Shown here in pieces: positions 20,394 through 35,400 of a stretch of 64,000 bases of DNA (positions within the stretch are counted from its first letter, which is position 1; each line of letters opens with the position of its first letter). A model generated the notes under the pieces. That model made no database searches, was not told the origin of the DNA, and was given only the letters and a program-made list of their open reading frames with translations. Origin of the DNA: Latrodectus hesperus (lineage: Eukaryota; Arthropoda; Arachnida; Araneae; Theridiidae). The stretch is from the NCBI GenBank assembly GCA_037975125.1, contig CM075852.1:17054099-17118098 (forward strand), written 5' to 3'. The translations under genes and the position numbers were made by a program.

Positions 20394-23300
20394 TATGTAA
20401 CAGCAATTGAAGAATACAGAAAACTCTTATAAATATTGATTCATTAGCGATTTTCATTTTTAAACTGGATCTTTGTGTATTAGGGCGAAATAATTTTCCC
20501 AACCGAAAATTCACCAACACTTTAAAATTTTAAATTATGGTCAAGTAAGAATGACACCTGAGCTGACTGTCATCGTGATCACAGGATGTTACACTAGTGT
20601 TCCATTGATTACGATATGTTACGTAAGCTCCGGTCACCATTCTTGAACGCAAAGGATCTTTGGTTGGTCACCCAATCAAGCTACCACACCCTTATGTTAA
20701 GTTTATTTTCTGAAAATTATTATTCAGAAAAATAATTCATTTGCTTTTAAAAGTTTATAACTAAATATAAATTCATCCTGCCCAATCTCTACTTGATCTC
20801 CCTTTCAGGCGCAATACCCCTTAAAGTTGAAATATCAACAAAAAAATTTGTAGGTTGTCTATTTAAGCCTTAAAGAGTATACCGTGAAAATGTTGTAAAG
20901 ATTGCACTTACCATTTCGATTTTATATGTGTTCCATCACATGGAACACTGCGCCGCATGGGTCGTAAAAAGCAAGCATTGCAGTGAAGCACATGAATGAA
21001 AAAATAATATATTGCACCTGTGCATAGCAGATTTAGCGTGGTCCAGAGTGCATTACAAGGCCTGCTACTCTACACCAAAAAATAATAATAAAATAAAGAT
21101 TTCTGTAAAATCATTTAGTTACCCAACTAAGGTTTTGGGGCTGCATAGAGAAGCCTCTTTGAGATAAATAATCACCACCATTTTCACTGGCATCCAACAC
21201 AGCATCAGACAGATTGATCAAGTGGTTTTGGAACATATTTCTCTATCACTATCCACATGCTTTGAAGCCTTTTTATTGCTTCAGAAGGACTAAGACCTCT
21301 ACATGCCATTTATTTGCAATTAACAAATTTTAAAAGTTAACAAGAAATTTAAATTATATTTGCAAATAAATGTAAACCAAAAATATATATACAATATTAT
21401 AAAATGAATAGCAGCGAAAAGGAAAATCAAGAGTATAAAAATCATGCATCTCTAATCAGATGATTCGAACTAACTGATATAATCCTATACCCCACTGTGA
21501 AGCTTCCCAATTCAAGAGGCTAAAAAGGGTGTATAAATATTACCCATACAAGTAATCCTTCCTTGTAAATTCCTCAACATTAGTTCACTCCACCCCACAA
21601 AGTGAAAAACGGTAAAAAAATAAACACAGCTGTTTCCCTCGTCAATGAGTTCAAGGTTAATCGCGTTAAAGAAAAGTGCCATTGAGGCGCAGGGTTCTAG
21701 GAAATGGAACACTTTATCAGACTACTGCGTATAATATAAGCAGAAAAAATGTAAAGTAATATAGAATAAATAGTTCAAGGTACAGGCAAAAAAATAAAAC
21801 AATTTTTTTCAAACAATTATTTTTGTATGAAAAAAAATTAGGAAATATTCATTCAAAATAAAGGGATTTAAATAATCTGCTATAGGTGAAAATATGGATC
21901 GTATTATGTAGTGCTGCCATCTATTATCGAAAAAGAAAGCTTAAAGGACATTTTAAGCTAAATTTCATCCATTCATCGCTAAATGCAACGATTTGGTAAC
22001 AAATTAAAGTTTGGTGTTCCATCACCTGGAACACTGAACCGCAAAGGGATATACAAGTATCAATTATTTAGGCTGGTAGTAGTTTGGATTAGTTGTATAT
22101 TTGCTTTAACGTACTATAGTCTCTTTTTGTACAACGGACTTACTTTGACAAGATTTAAAGTTTAAATTAGATTTCGAGCTAAACAAAGATGAGCACTTAT
22201 TTTATTCATGTATTCTTGTTTTCAATAAATATATATAAGGTAATTAAGGTATTGACCATATATAAGAAAGGGTACATTATTTTGCATTAAAATTGATGTA
22301 ATTTATTATGTTCTAAATAAGTTAGTAAAGCAAGTTTTTAGCTAAACAAAAGAAAAAGTATGCGTGTTGATTTTTACTACCAAATTTCAGTCGCAGTTAA
22401 TGGCATCAATTAAATTTTAAAGAATATATGCATTTTTACAGTAATTCAGTTAGATTAACAATATTGCCACCTTGAAAAAACTGTTCATCAGGCGATAAAG
22501 TGCGACAAATATGGCAACCTCCTACGCTCTTGTTTCACTCTCAAAATTTTGATTCAAAATTGAAATTGTAGTGATATTCAGCATCGAGAAATAGAGCTCA
22601 ATAAATATTTGTTATTCTTTTATCGGTGGAATCTTCAAGTCCTACCATTTTAGTAAATCGACCGGTAAGTGAATTAACATCTTCTATGGATACACAAAAA
22701 ATTTGAAACTTATATTGTTGAGTATCGTTAAAATGTATTACTTTCGTTTCGCATCATTTCGGACTTTAAATTGTTGAATCGAAGACGAGGCACTTTGAAT
22801 GGTAAAATTGGACCTAGCTCAACGGACCTAGTATAGGTTTTCCATTAATTTTATTTAATAACAGTTAAAAAGTAGTAAATAGTAAGTAAGTATAAGCAAT
22901 GAGCTAACAGTCAGTCAAGCTCCATTCTACACAGTATTGAGAGGCGGCATGAATCATTTACACAGAGGGCGCTGCTCTTTGAGTTTCTACGCTGTCCACA
23001 CACAACAGCATGTATTTTTATATAATTTCGATAGTACATGTCATTTCTTTCCATTTCTGACTAAAGCTCTAATTTTCTTTTAAATATTTGCTGCCTCATA
23101 TCTGCAATTTGTCAAGACTTGAACAGCATCTATAAATTTAACAATAAAAATTATTAGAATAAATAAAATTACTCTTTTCCATACACACATTTATATATAA
23201 AAACTAATACGAGTTATTTTGTAACTTAAAAGCGTTTTTCAGTTTTAAAAAGTACCGAGAAAAAAAATATGCGAAATCCAAAGGAGTTTTTAATTATTAA

Positions 23301-25389
23301 TATTGTTGGTATAAAAAAATAAAATACTTTCTGGGATATAATTTTTAATTTTTTACTATTTCATCATGAAACCTTTCATCTTACCGTAAATAAATTTCTT
23401 TTAAATAATATTATTATAACTGTTCATTTCAATAAAGTTTGTTACCATAAACAAAAGCATTTAAACTGAAAGTTAAAAATTTTTTGACGATATTTTTCAG
23501 GTATGTTTATGAGCAATTATAGCACTATTCTAAAAATGATCGCTAATTAATGATCAACATAAGCGTTGTTTGATAGATTACCAAGAAAAACTTTTTAAAT
23601 CTTGTGTTTTGACTAGAGGACTGCTTAAAAGTTGTCATAAATGTTAAATTTGAAGGATCTACATTTGTGTTTCTTGAGCTTAATAATATTATGTGCCAGC
23701 GTTTTCCTTTATTGTGATATTGAAATAAAACTAAATGAAACATTTTCAAGTAGAAAACATTAAATAGAATACTACTTTATAATGTTATACGATTGGGGGG
23801 AATGGAAAATTACCATTAATCATACTTGTAAGAAATCATTAATTTTTAACTAAATTGTATTACTGTATCGAGGCATACACTATTGACACTCATTCTGCAT
23901 AAGAAACATTTCATACAATTTAGAAAAGGAATCATTTTTATACAAACCCCTAATTTCTTCTGAAAATAGTAAAGCAAGCTGTTCTAATGTTTATCCATGT
24001 CAATAGAATTAATAGTTAAAAAATTACAGAAATACAGCTTCAGATTTTTGGCAGTTATTTTAAATATTTCAGAGTCATATATAAATCAGAATGGAAATTT
24101 CAATAGGAGTACTGTAATTAGCAATAGTCTGTGTGAAAACAGAAGTTTTATTAACTTATTATTCTCTAAGATGGGTTCATAATTGCAAATGAAAATCTAA
24201 TCCTGTAAATACTGAAATTTTGAATTCTCCAGTCCAATTCAAGATGGAAGTAATAAACTATACAACTTATGAGAATCGCCTGGGAGTTACAACAGTAAAA
24301 TGTGTTTCTTTTAATTACTAAAACAACCAATTGAACTTCTTACCCTACAGCCTAAAAATACATTCGAAATCTTAATAATTATAAAATTATAGTAGAAAAT
24401 ATTGTTTCTCTTCTGTGATACAAATGTAAATAATTTTACACAAAATGCGATTGATTTTGTTTAATTTATTTTGAAAATGTAAAATTATTCTAAGAAAATA
24501 ACATTTTAAGAATTATTTTGGCTGTGATCCGTTAAATGCAATATTTTCTATACAATCATAAGCAGTTTTAAATATAACTATTAGTACTTGCTTATGAGGA
24601 TATGAGAAAAAAAAATTTTTTTCCTATAAAATTGACCATTTTAAAAGCATTATATTTTGGCGACATAATGAATAATTATTTCCAATGAAAGCAGTTTAGA
24701 TAGAAGAAATAAGACATAATATTTAAGTTTCGCCCTACGTATTTGAAAAAGTAAATTCTGGGGAAACTTTAAACAAAATTCATTATAAAGTAAAAATTAA
24801 AATTCTTATGTGAAAATGTAATTCTTGAGTAACAATTTATAAAGGGCCAATATTTTTAAAAAATTATTTTCAGTTTTCTAAGAATGAGTGACAATTATAA
24901 AACTTCTGGTGACCGAAAATTATATAATTATTAAATGCAATTAATTAGAAATAAGAATAGTATAAAGAAAAATGCGCTTAACACCTCTAATTTTGTAGGC
25001 AACTTTTTTCATACTGATGTCATAACTTTAACAAATTTTTGTTATATTTAGGTTTGGATTATTTTGTTTCATGAAATGCCAGCATTGTAATCTTATTTAT
25101 CTGTAAGTAATAATTTTTTTTCATATGCAATTCGATTAAAAAGTTGCTATTATGCTATTCAATAAATTTATTTATTTAAATGACTATATGACATCCTTAA
25201 AACGTTACTATTGAAATTGACTGGTGATACAGTGTGCATTAGTAAATAATGCTTTAAGACCACTACAAAAGAAGAAGCTACTACAGTAGAATTTATCAAT
25301 CAATAGAAACTATACAGTAGAATCAGGATTAGTAGGTGATCCAAGTCACCCGAATGAATGGAAGTACGGATTAAACAAAACTTATAAAT
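20394..25389. other. ~5 kb with no recognisable gene or element
   Basis: Only short frames without domains. The one structure noted is a pair of similar ~35-bp segments at 20928-20965 and 22014-22046, each with a palindromic core (arms gtgttcca/tggaacac). Around 20580-20700 and 21500-21710 the composition is less AT-rich, but no exon or repeat could be named. Confidence 0.5.
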
Positions 25390-25407
25390 TGTGTGTGTGT
25401 GTGTGTG
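25390..25407. repeat. (TG)9 microsatellite
   Basis: A short uninterrupted TG run. Confidence 0.95.
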
Positions 25408-28424
<3,017 letters not shown>

Positions 28425-28758
28425 CGAATCATTTGCCGCGGGCAGTGGTTGTTAGGGTGACCACGGTGTACTATCCTTCACTGGGTCGCTGGAACTCCGT
28501 GGGTTGGGGACGTGTCCACGTTAATATGTGACGTCCAAAGTCCTTCCGCTGGTGTGGCGTGGATGGGGAGAGGAGGGTGCCAGCTCAGGTGTGGTCTCGT
28601 CACCTGACCGTGGTTCAAAATGACGAGGCACCTTAAAAAGAGCAAAGTTGTACTTTCACCTTCGTGGTGCTCTGATCCAAACGAAAGACGCTCTCTTTGA
28701 CTTAATTCGCACAGCCAAAGGCATAGCGAGCTTGGCTTGTCCAAGTGTCATAAACAAC
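28425..28758 (+). repeat. SINE-D: different head, shared (AAC) tail, target duplication
   Basis: The 5' two-thirds ('gccgcgggcagtggttgtta', later 'gggtgccagctcaggtgtgg') is unlike the heads of SINE-A/B/C and I cannot see a clear tRNA cloverleaf in it. From 28640 it joins the same tail as SINE-B and SINE-C ('gagcaaagttgtactttcac' to 'gcttggcttgtccaagtgtc', ending 'ataaacaac'). The 11-mer aggacccactc flanks it on both sides (28414-28424 and 28759-28769), which shows it moved as one unit by LINE-type retrotransposition. Confidence 0.85.
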
Positions 28759-28769
28759 AGGACCCACTC

Positions 28770-29306
28770 TGTATGAAAAGCTTCTTCCTGTAATTCAGTT
28801 ACTTAACATACGCACAAAAGCTTTTGACCATTGTGGCTCTTTTAGCTAATAGAATATCCAAAAGAGAGATTCTGCAACACATTATTAATCAACTAATTAA
28901 TTAAGATTTATCTATCGTGGATATATCATATTATTAACTAATCATTTTATTATTATTTTTACCCATAAAATAATAAATCGCTGAGAAATTCTCTTGTTTT
29001 GTAATTACATAGCAGATGCTGGAAAACAACATCTCTTTCAGCTGTTAGATTTAAGTGAATTCTAAACACTTGATAATTAATTAATTATCAATTATAAAAT
29101 ATTAAAATGCAAAATTATATTGTTTTTATTTAAAACTTTCAAGTTTACTCATTCAATTCTTATTGCAGGGTATACAAAAATCAATCTCACGCTATATTTA
29201 TAAACAGTTGATAAATACGCGCGGAATAAACATTAAAACTGGAACCGCTAACTCACATCTTCCGTTCGTCGTTTGAGTAACGTAAGCACTTACATCAAAC
29301 CTCAAC
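28770..29306. other. No supported gene
   Basis: AT-rich unassigned spacer. Confidence 0.5.
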
Positions 29307-30681
29307 TACATGGCCGCTCACCCAAATTGCAACACCAAGAAAGACAAGAGATACCACAACAAAATTTATTTTGTAGATAACATGTTGACCAAAAGTATCA
29401 CATGATTAAGTTTATAGACTTCTGTGAAGTGTGGTTCCTGCCAAAATCAGTAACCAGAGTTGCCGCCATTGTTGGAGATTACCGCTGCCACACGCCTCGG
29501 CATTGATTCAAAGATACTTAAGATATGTTCTTGGGGTACAGCAGACCAAGCAGCTTCCATACGTTGCCAAAGTAGATCTGGTGTGGCAGCTAGGGATGTA
29601 ATCTGGGTTAATCGATGATCAACTATGGACCACACATGTTTTCTATCGGTGAAAGATTCGCAGAGCAAGCCAGCCAGGAAAGATTTAATCTGGTGATTGA
29701 CGAAGAACACTTGGACAATACGTGCCACGTGTGGTCGCGCATTATCCTTTTGTAATATGGCTGTGAGCAAGTCCTGAAGTTAAGAAAGGAAAACCTCGGA
29801 AATGTAGAGTTAGCTGTTTAAAGTACCGGCAATGCCTACTAGAGGAGTGCGAGAGTGATATCCAATAATGCCCCATACCATAATACCCGGCGCCGGACCA
29901 GTGTGGTGGTGCATAGCGCAGTTGTTCAGCATCCTTTCTTCACTGTGCTTTCAAATTCAAATGCGATCATCGAGGTGTTTCAGACAGAAGAGTGACTCGT
30001 CAGTAAAGACAATTTTATTCCATTTTGCCGTCCACATCCTTCTTTCATCGCAGCATTGGCGGTGGAAACGTCTGTGGCTCTGCCTCAAGTTTAGACGAAG
30101 CAATGGACGTCTTGCGGACAGACCACTCTGCTGTAAACGACGTCGAATGGTATCCGAAGACAATAGATAATGCGTTACAGACTGAATGTGCTGGGCTATG
30201 GTTCGTGATGTGGTTGAGCGATCCGTCACTGCCATGAGCACAATTTGCCTGTCATGACGTGAAGTGGTGCACTGAGGTGGATGCAATCGACCACTTCGGT
30301 CTGTCGCACCCTCCTGCATCCAATGATCATATATCTGCATTAGAGTTGCTTGGTTTCGTCTAACACGACTACCGATTTTCCTGAAAGATAATCCACAGGC
30401 CACTACCCTTCCTCTGTCAAACTCGGATACTTGATCAAAAATTGATCGCTATTTTCTATGAGGCATAATTAATCTTTTTTTTAAAAAAAACCACAAGAAA
30501 AATTGCCGAGCTTGAAATCGTCGGAATATAGCGCTTTGAAGTGGCGCCACAAGTGCGCATGATGTGCCTCTGCACTTAAATTCTAATAATTTGCATATCT
30601 CACCTCCGTTAATGCATATTGTGAATTTTATGTTATTTGCATCCTTCCTTCAGGGTGTTGCATTTACGGTGGCCAGCAGTG

Positions 30682-30685
<4 letters not shown>
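29307..30685 (-). mobile_element. Tc1-like transposon, nearly full length
   Basis: Terminal regions are imperfect inverted repeats: left 'catggccgctcacccaaatt' then 'gcaacacc', right reversed 'ctggccaccgtaaatgcaac' then 'acc'. They enclose ~1.38 kb coding for a Tc1-type transposase on the minus strand. TA dinucleotides occur at both borders. The right end is directly followed by a (TA)n run. A terminal fragment of the same family is at 43976-44300. Confidence 0.85.
29447..30466 (-). pseudogene. Tc1-like transposase (DD34E type), broken
   Basis: From ATG 30466 (MPHRK, then a stop) the frame continues SEFDRGRVVACGLSFRKIG (helix-turn-helix start), RRNQATLMQIYDHWMQEG and SRHDRQIVLMA. It then has SDTIRRRLQQSGL (second DNA-binding part) and WNKIVFTDESLFCL with the first catalytic Asp (~30020). 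A different frame carries GPAPGIMVWGIIGYHSRTPL (29840-29905). The next piece has LQKDNARPHVARIVQVF (second Asp, ~29750), then a frame-disrupted 'LSPIEN' region holding the third acidic residue (~29650), SIVDHRLTQI, and the end near 29447. At least two frameshifts and stops. It is a typical Tc1-family protein of ~340 aa in decay. Confidence 0.88.
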
Positions 30686-30725
<40 letters not shown>

Positions 30726-30759
30726 ATATTATATATATATATATATATATGTATATATA
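30686..30759. repeat. (TA)n microsatellite with minor interruptions
   Basis: TA run interrupted twice by 'att' and once by 'gta'. It starts at the right border of the Tc1-like element, which inserts at TA, so the element may have landed in (or the repeat grew from) its TA target. Confidence 0.95.
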
Positions 30760-33339
30760 GATGAGATATGTCTTTGGAGCATGGTAAAAGTATGGGGGTT
30801 TCACGCTTGATCAGGTACGTAAATAGGTCGAAAATAGCTCCAAGCAATATAATATCTTTGTGCAGATTTAACCCAAGTCTCCTTGTTTGTTTGGTTCTTA
30901 TTTCTAATGGTACAACCTATAGGGAGGACCATTGTGATCTTGTTAGGTTAGGACATTGTTCTTATTATCGGAAGATAGTAAGTTTGAATATCTAGACTTC
31001 ACACTGAAGATCCATCGTGTTCGCTAAATAAATAAATTAAAGTATTTAACTCTATTTTAAACTTTATTTGTTACTTATGCATTATCCAATCAACCGTTTC
31101 CGTTCAAATAAATTGTCACCAAAATTTGTAGCTTAGTGACTACTTATATTTATTTAACCTGCATTTTATATTTTTCATTTTTGATGTCAGAAAGCTTTTA
31201 TTTTAAAATTAAAACTTTGGGGAAGTTCATTTAAAATAAAGTTTTTAATTATTTATTTAATGAAGCTATAAATTAACCTCTCTATTTTCCTCAAATGTTT
31301 GAAAAAATGATTATAACCGTGGTTATTATTGGGAAACATATTTTTGCCGTATATGATTAACAGAATAATATATGTTAGAAAACAATTATTTCATATTTAA
31401 TTCTCTCAAAATTTATTATTAAAATTACATAAACTTTTATTTTAGCAATTTTTTAAAAAGTTTAATTATTATGTTTCCCTGTAGATTAATGAGAAAATTC
31501 TTTTACATTGTTCAGGCTCCCAATGTGATTGGAAGTACACATGTATAGCAATCCTTTCATTAGAGGGAATTGATGCAGAAAGGTTTCGTAACAGAAAAAC
31601 TATATTTTTAATTAATATGCAAACCATTTCATCATCAGATTTAACTATACAAAATGTTGCCAAGTAAGAAGAATACGAAAACATTACATTCGTATATTAA
31701 CATAACAAACGTGTCTAGTAAGAATGAGTAGCGTAGCTGTAATAAGTTGTTACAATAATATATTTATATCAGGGTTTAAGCTCGCAAACCATTAATGTGC
31801 ACATTGACTTAACTGGCTTATTCCGCGTTTTGCCTTTCTGCATTCACATCATCCATCGTTAAAGTTCATAAGTTTTTAGTTGAAGAGTCAATTGACGTGT
31901 TGATTGTAATCACTTGATTCTTTTTGGCATTGAAAAAATTTATGGGTTAATTTCCTTGATTTTCAGACTATTTTAAAACGCTTGATTCTATCTAATATAG
32001 AATTTTAAAGAATGTTTCCTGTAGCTAGTTAGTTTTTTGTTTGATTGTATTGACATGATTCTTTATAAGACGAACATTAAATAAATAGTACGTGATTTTA
32101 ACCATGCAGGCCGTTGCTATTGTTTTAGCAAAGATTACTTTATGGAACGCTTTTTGTGTAGATCACCTAAGGCATGGTAAAAAAAAATCCCAATCAATCA
32201 ACCACATAAGAAATGAAACATTTCTCCACATTTGAAGGTATCTACCCTCTACAGATGAATCACGTGATCAACAAAATCTCTGACTTTTGCACCTCAGCTG
32301 AATTCGTTGTTTGATTTTTGCAGCATTCATTGCTTTCACTACTGTCCCTACACGATGGAGAAACTTCTAGAACGTTTTTATATAAATAATAAATAAATCC
32401 TAAAACGAAAATTTTGCCAAATTTAATATCTGCAATTATTTATCTAGTTTAAAGATTTCAAGATCTAAGCTTTCATTAGTTTAGATGTCTTCTTAATAAT
32501 AAAACCAAACAAATTTCTGCACATCTTTTTATTATGTTTTATTAAACAGAAATCAATTTCAAGTTTTTCAAAAACATAAGAATAACCAGCATTAGTAAGG
32601 TTAATAGCAAAATTTTATAAATCATCTCAAAAGGCAACGACTTTAGTTCAATGAATGGGGAAGAGGAATTGCAATTTTTGCATTGAATGCCAACCTAAAA
32701 CAGTATTGTGGTCTTGGAAACCATCTTTGATAAATAATGAATGAAAAATTCATGATTTGGAAACAAACTTGTAATTTGAACTTTGTTTTTTATCGCCGTT
32801 ATCTAGTGGGTCATTGAAAGATTTTAATTCATTTCATTTCATTCCTTTCATATAAAGGACTAAAAAGATCAACACAATCTTATTGTCTTATTGTTAGATT
32901 ACACGTAGTATCTTTAAAAATAAAACATTTTTAAATGCAATGCATAAAAAACATCACTTTAAAATACTTAATACATGTTAATATTTTAAACTGTTAACGT
33001 TTTTTCACATATTACCTTCTAATTTCTCTTTTTATTTTTAATAATAATGAAATAAATGAAAATAAATATAAAGTCAATTTTTGCAATTTTTATGTAGAAA
33101 AATAAACTAGCTTAAGGATATATTTCTTTTCTTTTTTCATATCCTTTTCTTGTTTTTACATATTTCTTCTTCTTTTTTTTATTAATTTGTGGTTTCGCGC
33201 AAACTTCTTTTTTCCATTTCTCATTGCCAACTTTGGTTTTAAAAGCTTAATTAATTTTTTATTAATTATTAATTAAAATTTATTGCACATGCTGCAATAG
33301 CCTAATTATTAATTAAAAGGAGACATCTGAACATTTTGC
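30760..33339. other. No supported gene
   Basis: About 2.6 kb of AT-rich DNA without recognised domains or repeats. Confidence 0.5.
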
Positions 33340-33528
33340 AAATTTAAGGATAGACGCACCTTACCGAGTTATGCAAATGATGTGAAATGCGTAGTTCTCC
33401 ATCGTACTTATGATAAGATATAAGGTGAGGAATCGGTAGAGTGGACAATATTCGTGCCATTATTACTGCTTGGAAAATAATCGTTGAAAGTTTGTTCTTG
33501 TCTCAGAAGACGCCTGCAGTTGCAGAGA

Positions 33529-34517
33529 ATGCCAGGTAATCGTCGACGGAATCAGTTAAAATAGAAAGACGTGTTTATGAGGGGCATGGTGATCGAAATG
33601 GGAAGGGCAGGTTGGTCCTTACAGCAAATCACAGCTGACCGACAACTGGATGCACGTCCACAGTGCACCGGCTAGAGCGAAGATGGTCGGAATAAGGAAC
33701 TGTGTAACGTTTGCAGGATGCCAGTGCAGCCAGAGTGACGTCAGCATGCGTGGATCGACCGGTTGGACGGGAGACTGGCTGGCCCGCAAAGTATGTCTAT
33801 CGAAATTCTGGAGCCAGTGCAAGACAACCTGGCTGCTTCCATATGAACAGAGCTATTTGCCGTTGATTGGTTGGTAGTGGCCTGCGCTCATGGGGTCTAT
33901 TAAGAAGATTGCCATTGACCCCACAGCATAGCCGCTGATGTCTGGAATGGTCCCGGATTAGAGCAATGTGGACGACGGACATGGTACAAGGCACACCATT
34001 TGAAGTAACGCTTCTGTTTCTTCAGTGATAGTTGCCACGTACGAGTGTAACGTCGACGTGGAGACGGGTTCAATTATGCAAGAATTGAAGAATGCCCCAC
34101 TGCACGACAACGCGGCATCATGGTTTGGAGCTCCTTTGCGTACAATTCCAGGTCACCTTTAGTTTATATTCACAGCACAATGCCAGCCCAACCTTACGTG
34201 GATGATATGCTGCGGTCGGTGAAAGTCCCTTATTTTAGGGGATACCCAATGCCTTTTATCAGCAGGATAACACCCGATCGCACTTTGTCCGAATCAGCCA
34301 ACTTGCCCTGCAAGTTGTACAACTACTTCCCTGGTCACCGCGTTCATTAGATCTCTAACCAATCGAATTCTTATAGGATTGGTCGCCATTTGAAGACTGC
34401 CACTGCCTCCTTCAGAAGACGCACCTTGGCAAATGGTTGACAGGGGAATGGAGAGCTATTCCTCTTGACACCATCCGTACTCTCATTGACTCTGTGCTTA
34501 GACATATTGCTTCATGC
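33529..34517 (+). pseudogene. Tc1-like transposase (DD34E type), broken
   Basis: ATG 33529 gives MPGNRRRNQLK, followed by a stop, then EMGRAGWSLQQITADRQ, the helix-turn-helix start. Further pieces in shifting frames include FFSDS (first catalytic Asp, ~34025) and ARQRGIMVWSSFAYNSRSPL with VYIHSTMPAQPYVDD (34106-34210). AFYQQDNTRSHFVRISQLAL (second Asp, ~34265) follows, then PWSPRSLDL.PIEF (third acidic residue, ~34365) and GEWRAIPLDTIRTLIDSVLR before HIASC (34445-34515). The final residues of the protein should follow but are separated by the mariner insertion. Multiple stops and shifts; no ATG-to-stop frame survives. Confidence 0.85.
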
Positions 34518-35216
34518 GAGGTTTGTCCGGAAAATACGTATAAAAGTTTAATAATAACTTTATTTTACTGTTTGCAGCCACCGCCAGGTGGCACTACTGC
34601 TGTAACCAATCCCATCAACGCTCAGTTCGAGTCAGACCGCTCTGTGCGTAAGTAGGAGTGTGCGACTGCTTGTTGAAAGTTACCCTTTTTCACCTGCCGT
34701 CGGCATGGAGCTCTCTCTGATTGAGGAACAGAGCCAGAGAGTGAACGGAAATTTTTACTTTGAAGTTTTGACACGTCTCAGAGCTCATGTGGCCCAAGTT
34801 CGACCGGATTTGGCAAAAGAGGGCAGGTGGATGCTTCATAACGACAATGCGCCCGCTCACACGTCGCTCGTTGTGCGTGACTTTTTGGCCCGAAGCTCAA
34901 TCACCGTTACAGACCACCCGCCTTATTCACCCGATTTAGCCCCTTGTGACTTCTTCTTGTTCCCTAAATGCAAAATGGTGCTTCGGGGGCGGCACTTGGG
35001 AGATGTGGAAGGCATCAAGGCAGAAACGACACGGCAACTGAACAGCATCACAACTGAAGACTTTCAGCAATGTTATCAACAGTGGAAACGGCGTTGGCAG
35101 AAGTGTATCTCATCTCAGGATGAATACTTTGAAGGAGACCATATTGCAATACCTGAATAATTGTAAAATAAAGTTATTATTCAACTTTTATACGTATTTT
35201 CCGGACAAACCTCGTA
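34518..35216 (+). mobile_element. Mariner element (DD34D), internally deleted, with ~48-bp TIRs
   Basis: Left end 'gaggtttgtccggaaaatac' then 'gtataaaagtttaataataa', and 'ctttattttac'. The right end is the inverse with a single visible difference over ~50 bp, so this is the best-preserved pair of inverted repeats in the window and suggests a comparatively young element. TA is present at the right border; the left border shows TG. It lies inside the Tc1-like element at 33340-35400 and thus inserted after it. At ~700 bp against the ~1.3 kb usual for mariners, the 5' half of the gene is missing. Confidence 0.92.
34660..35160 (+). pseudogene. Mariner transposase, C-terminal half
   Basis: The frame is open for 166 codons but begins with GTG, not ATG, and lacks the helix-turn-helix half and the first catalytic Asp. 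Visible: NFYFEVLTRLRAHVAQVRPD (31-50), MLHNDNAPAHTS (58-69) with catalytic Asp D62, PPYSPDLAPCDFFLFPK (87-103) with catalytic Asp D97, then FQQCYQQWKRRWQKCI (135-150) and YFEGD. D62 and D97 are separated by 34 residues, the mariner DD34D spacing. A TAA ends it at 35158-35160. The frame is undamaged here, so the half protein is well preserved but not catalytically complete. Confidence 0.9.
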
Positions 35217-35400
35217 TATCAATATCCACGATGGTCCTAGAACCTACTGACCCAACCCTGTTCCCGCTTTGTATTATGCATATAATTTCGAAATACATAT
35301 CACTTATTGTTCTGTGCTGTCTCTTTCTGTTTGTTGAGTTTCGTCAGTTTCTGGTGACTGCTTCTTGGTGTTGCATTTTCAATATCGGGCAGTGTACTTT

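Larger units (their letters stand above)
33340..35400 (+). mobile_element. Second Tc1-like transposon, split by a nested mariner
   Basis: The coding half (33529-34517) is a Tc1-like transposase unlike the one at 29447 in detail. After the nested mariner (34518-35216) the element resumes and ends with 'ggtgttgcattttcaata', 'tcgggcagtgta' near 35368-35397, a Tc1-like terminus. The matching left terminus (expected 'tacactgcc..gcaacacc') was not found, so the left border at ~33340 is approximate and the left end is probably truncated. Confidence 0.75.

Noticed and set aside
20928..20948. Steroid-receptor-type response element
   Set aside because: Half-site orientation and spacing do not fit the known AGAACA-n3-TGTTCT arrangement; kept only as an unexplained palindrome.
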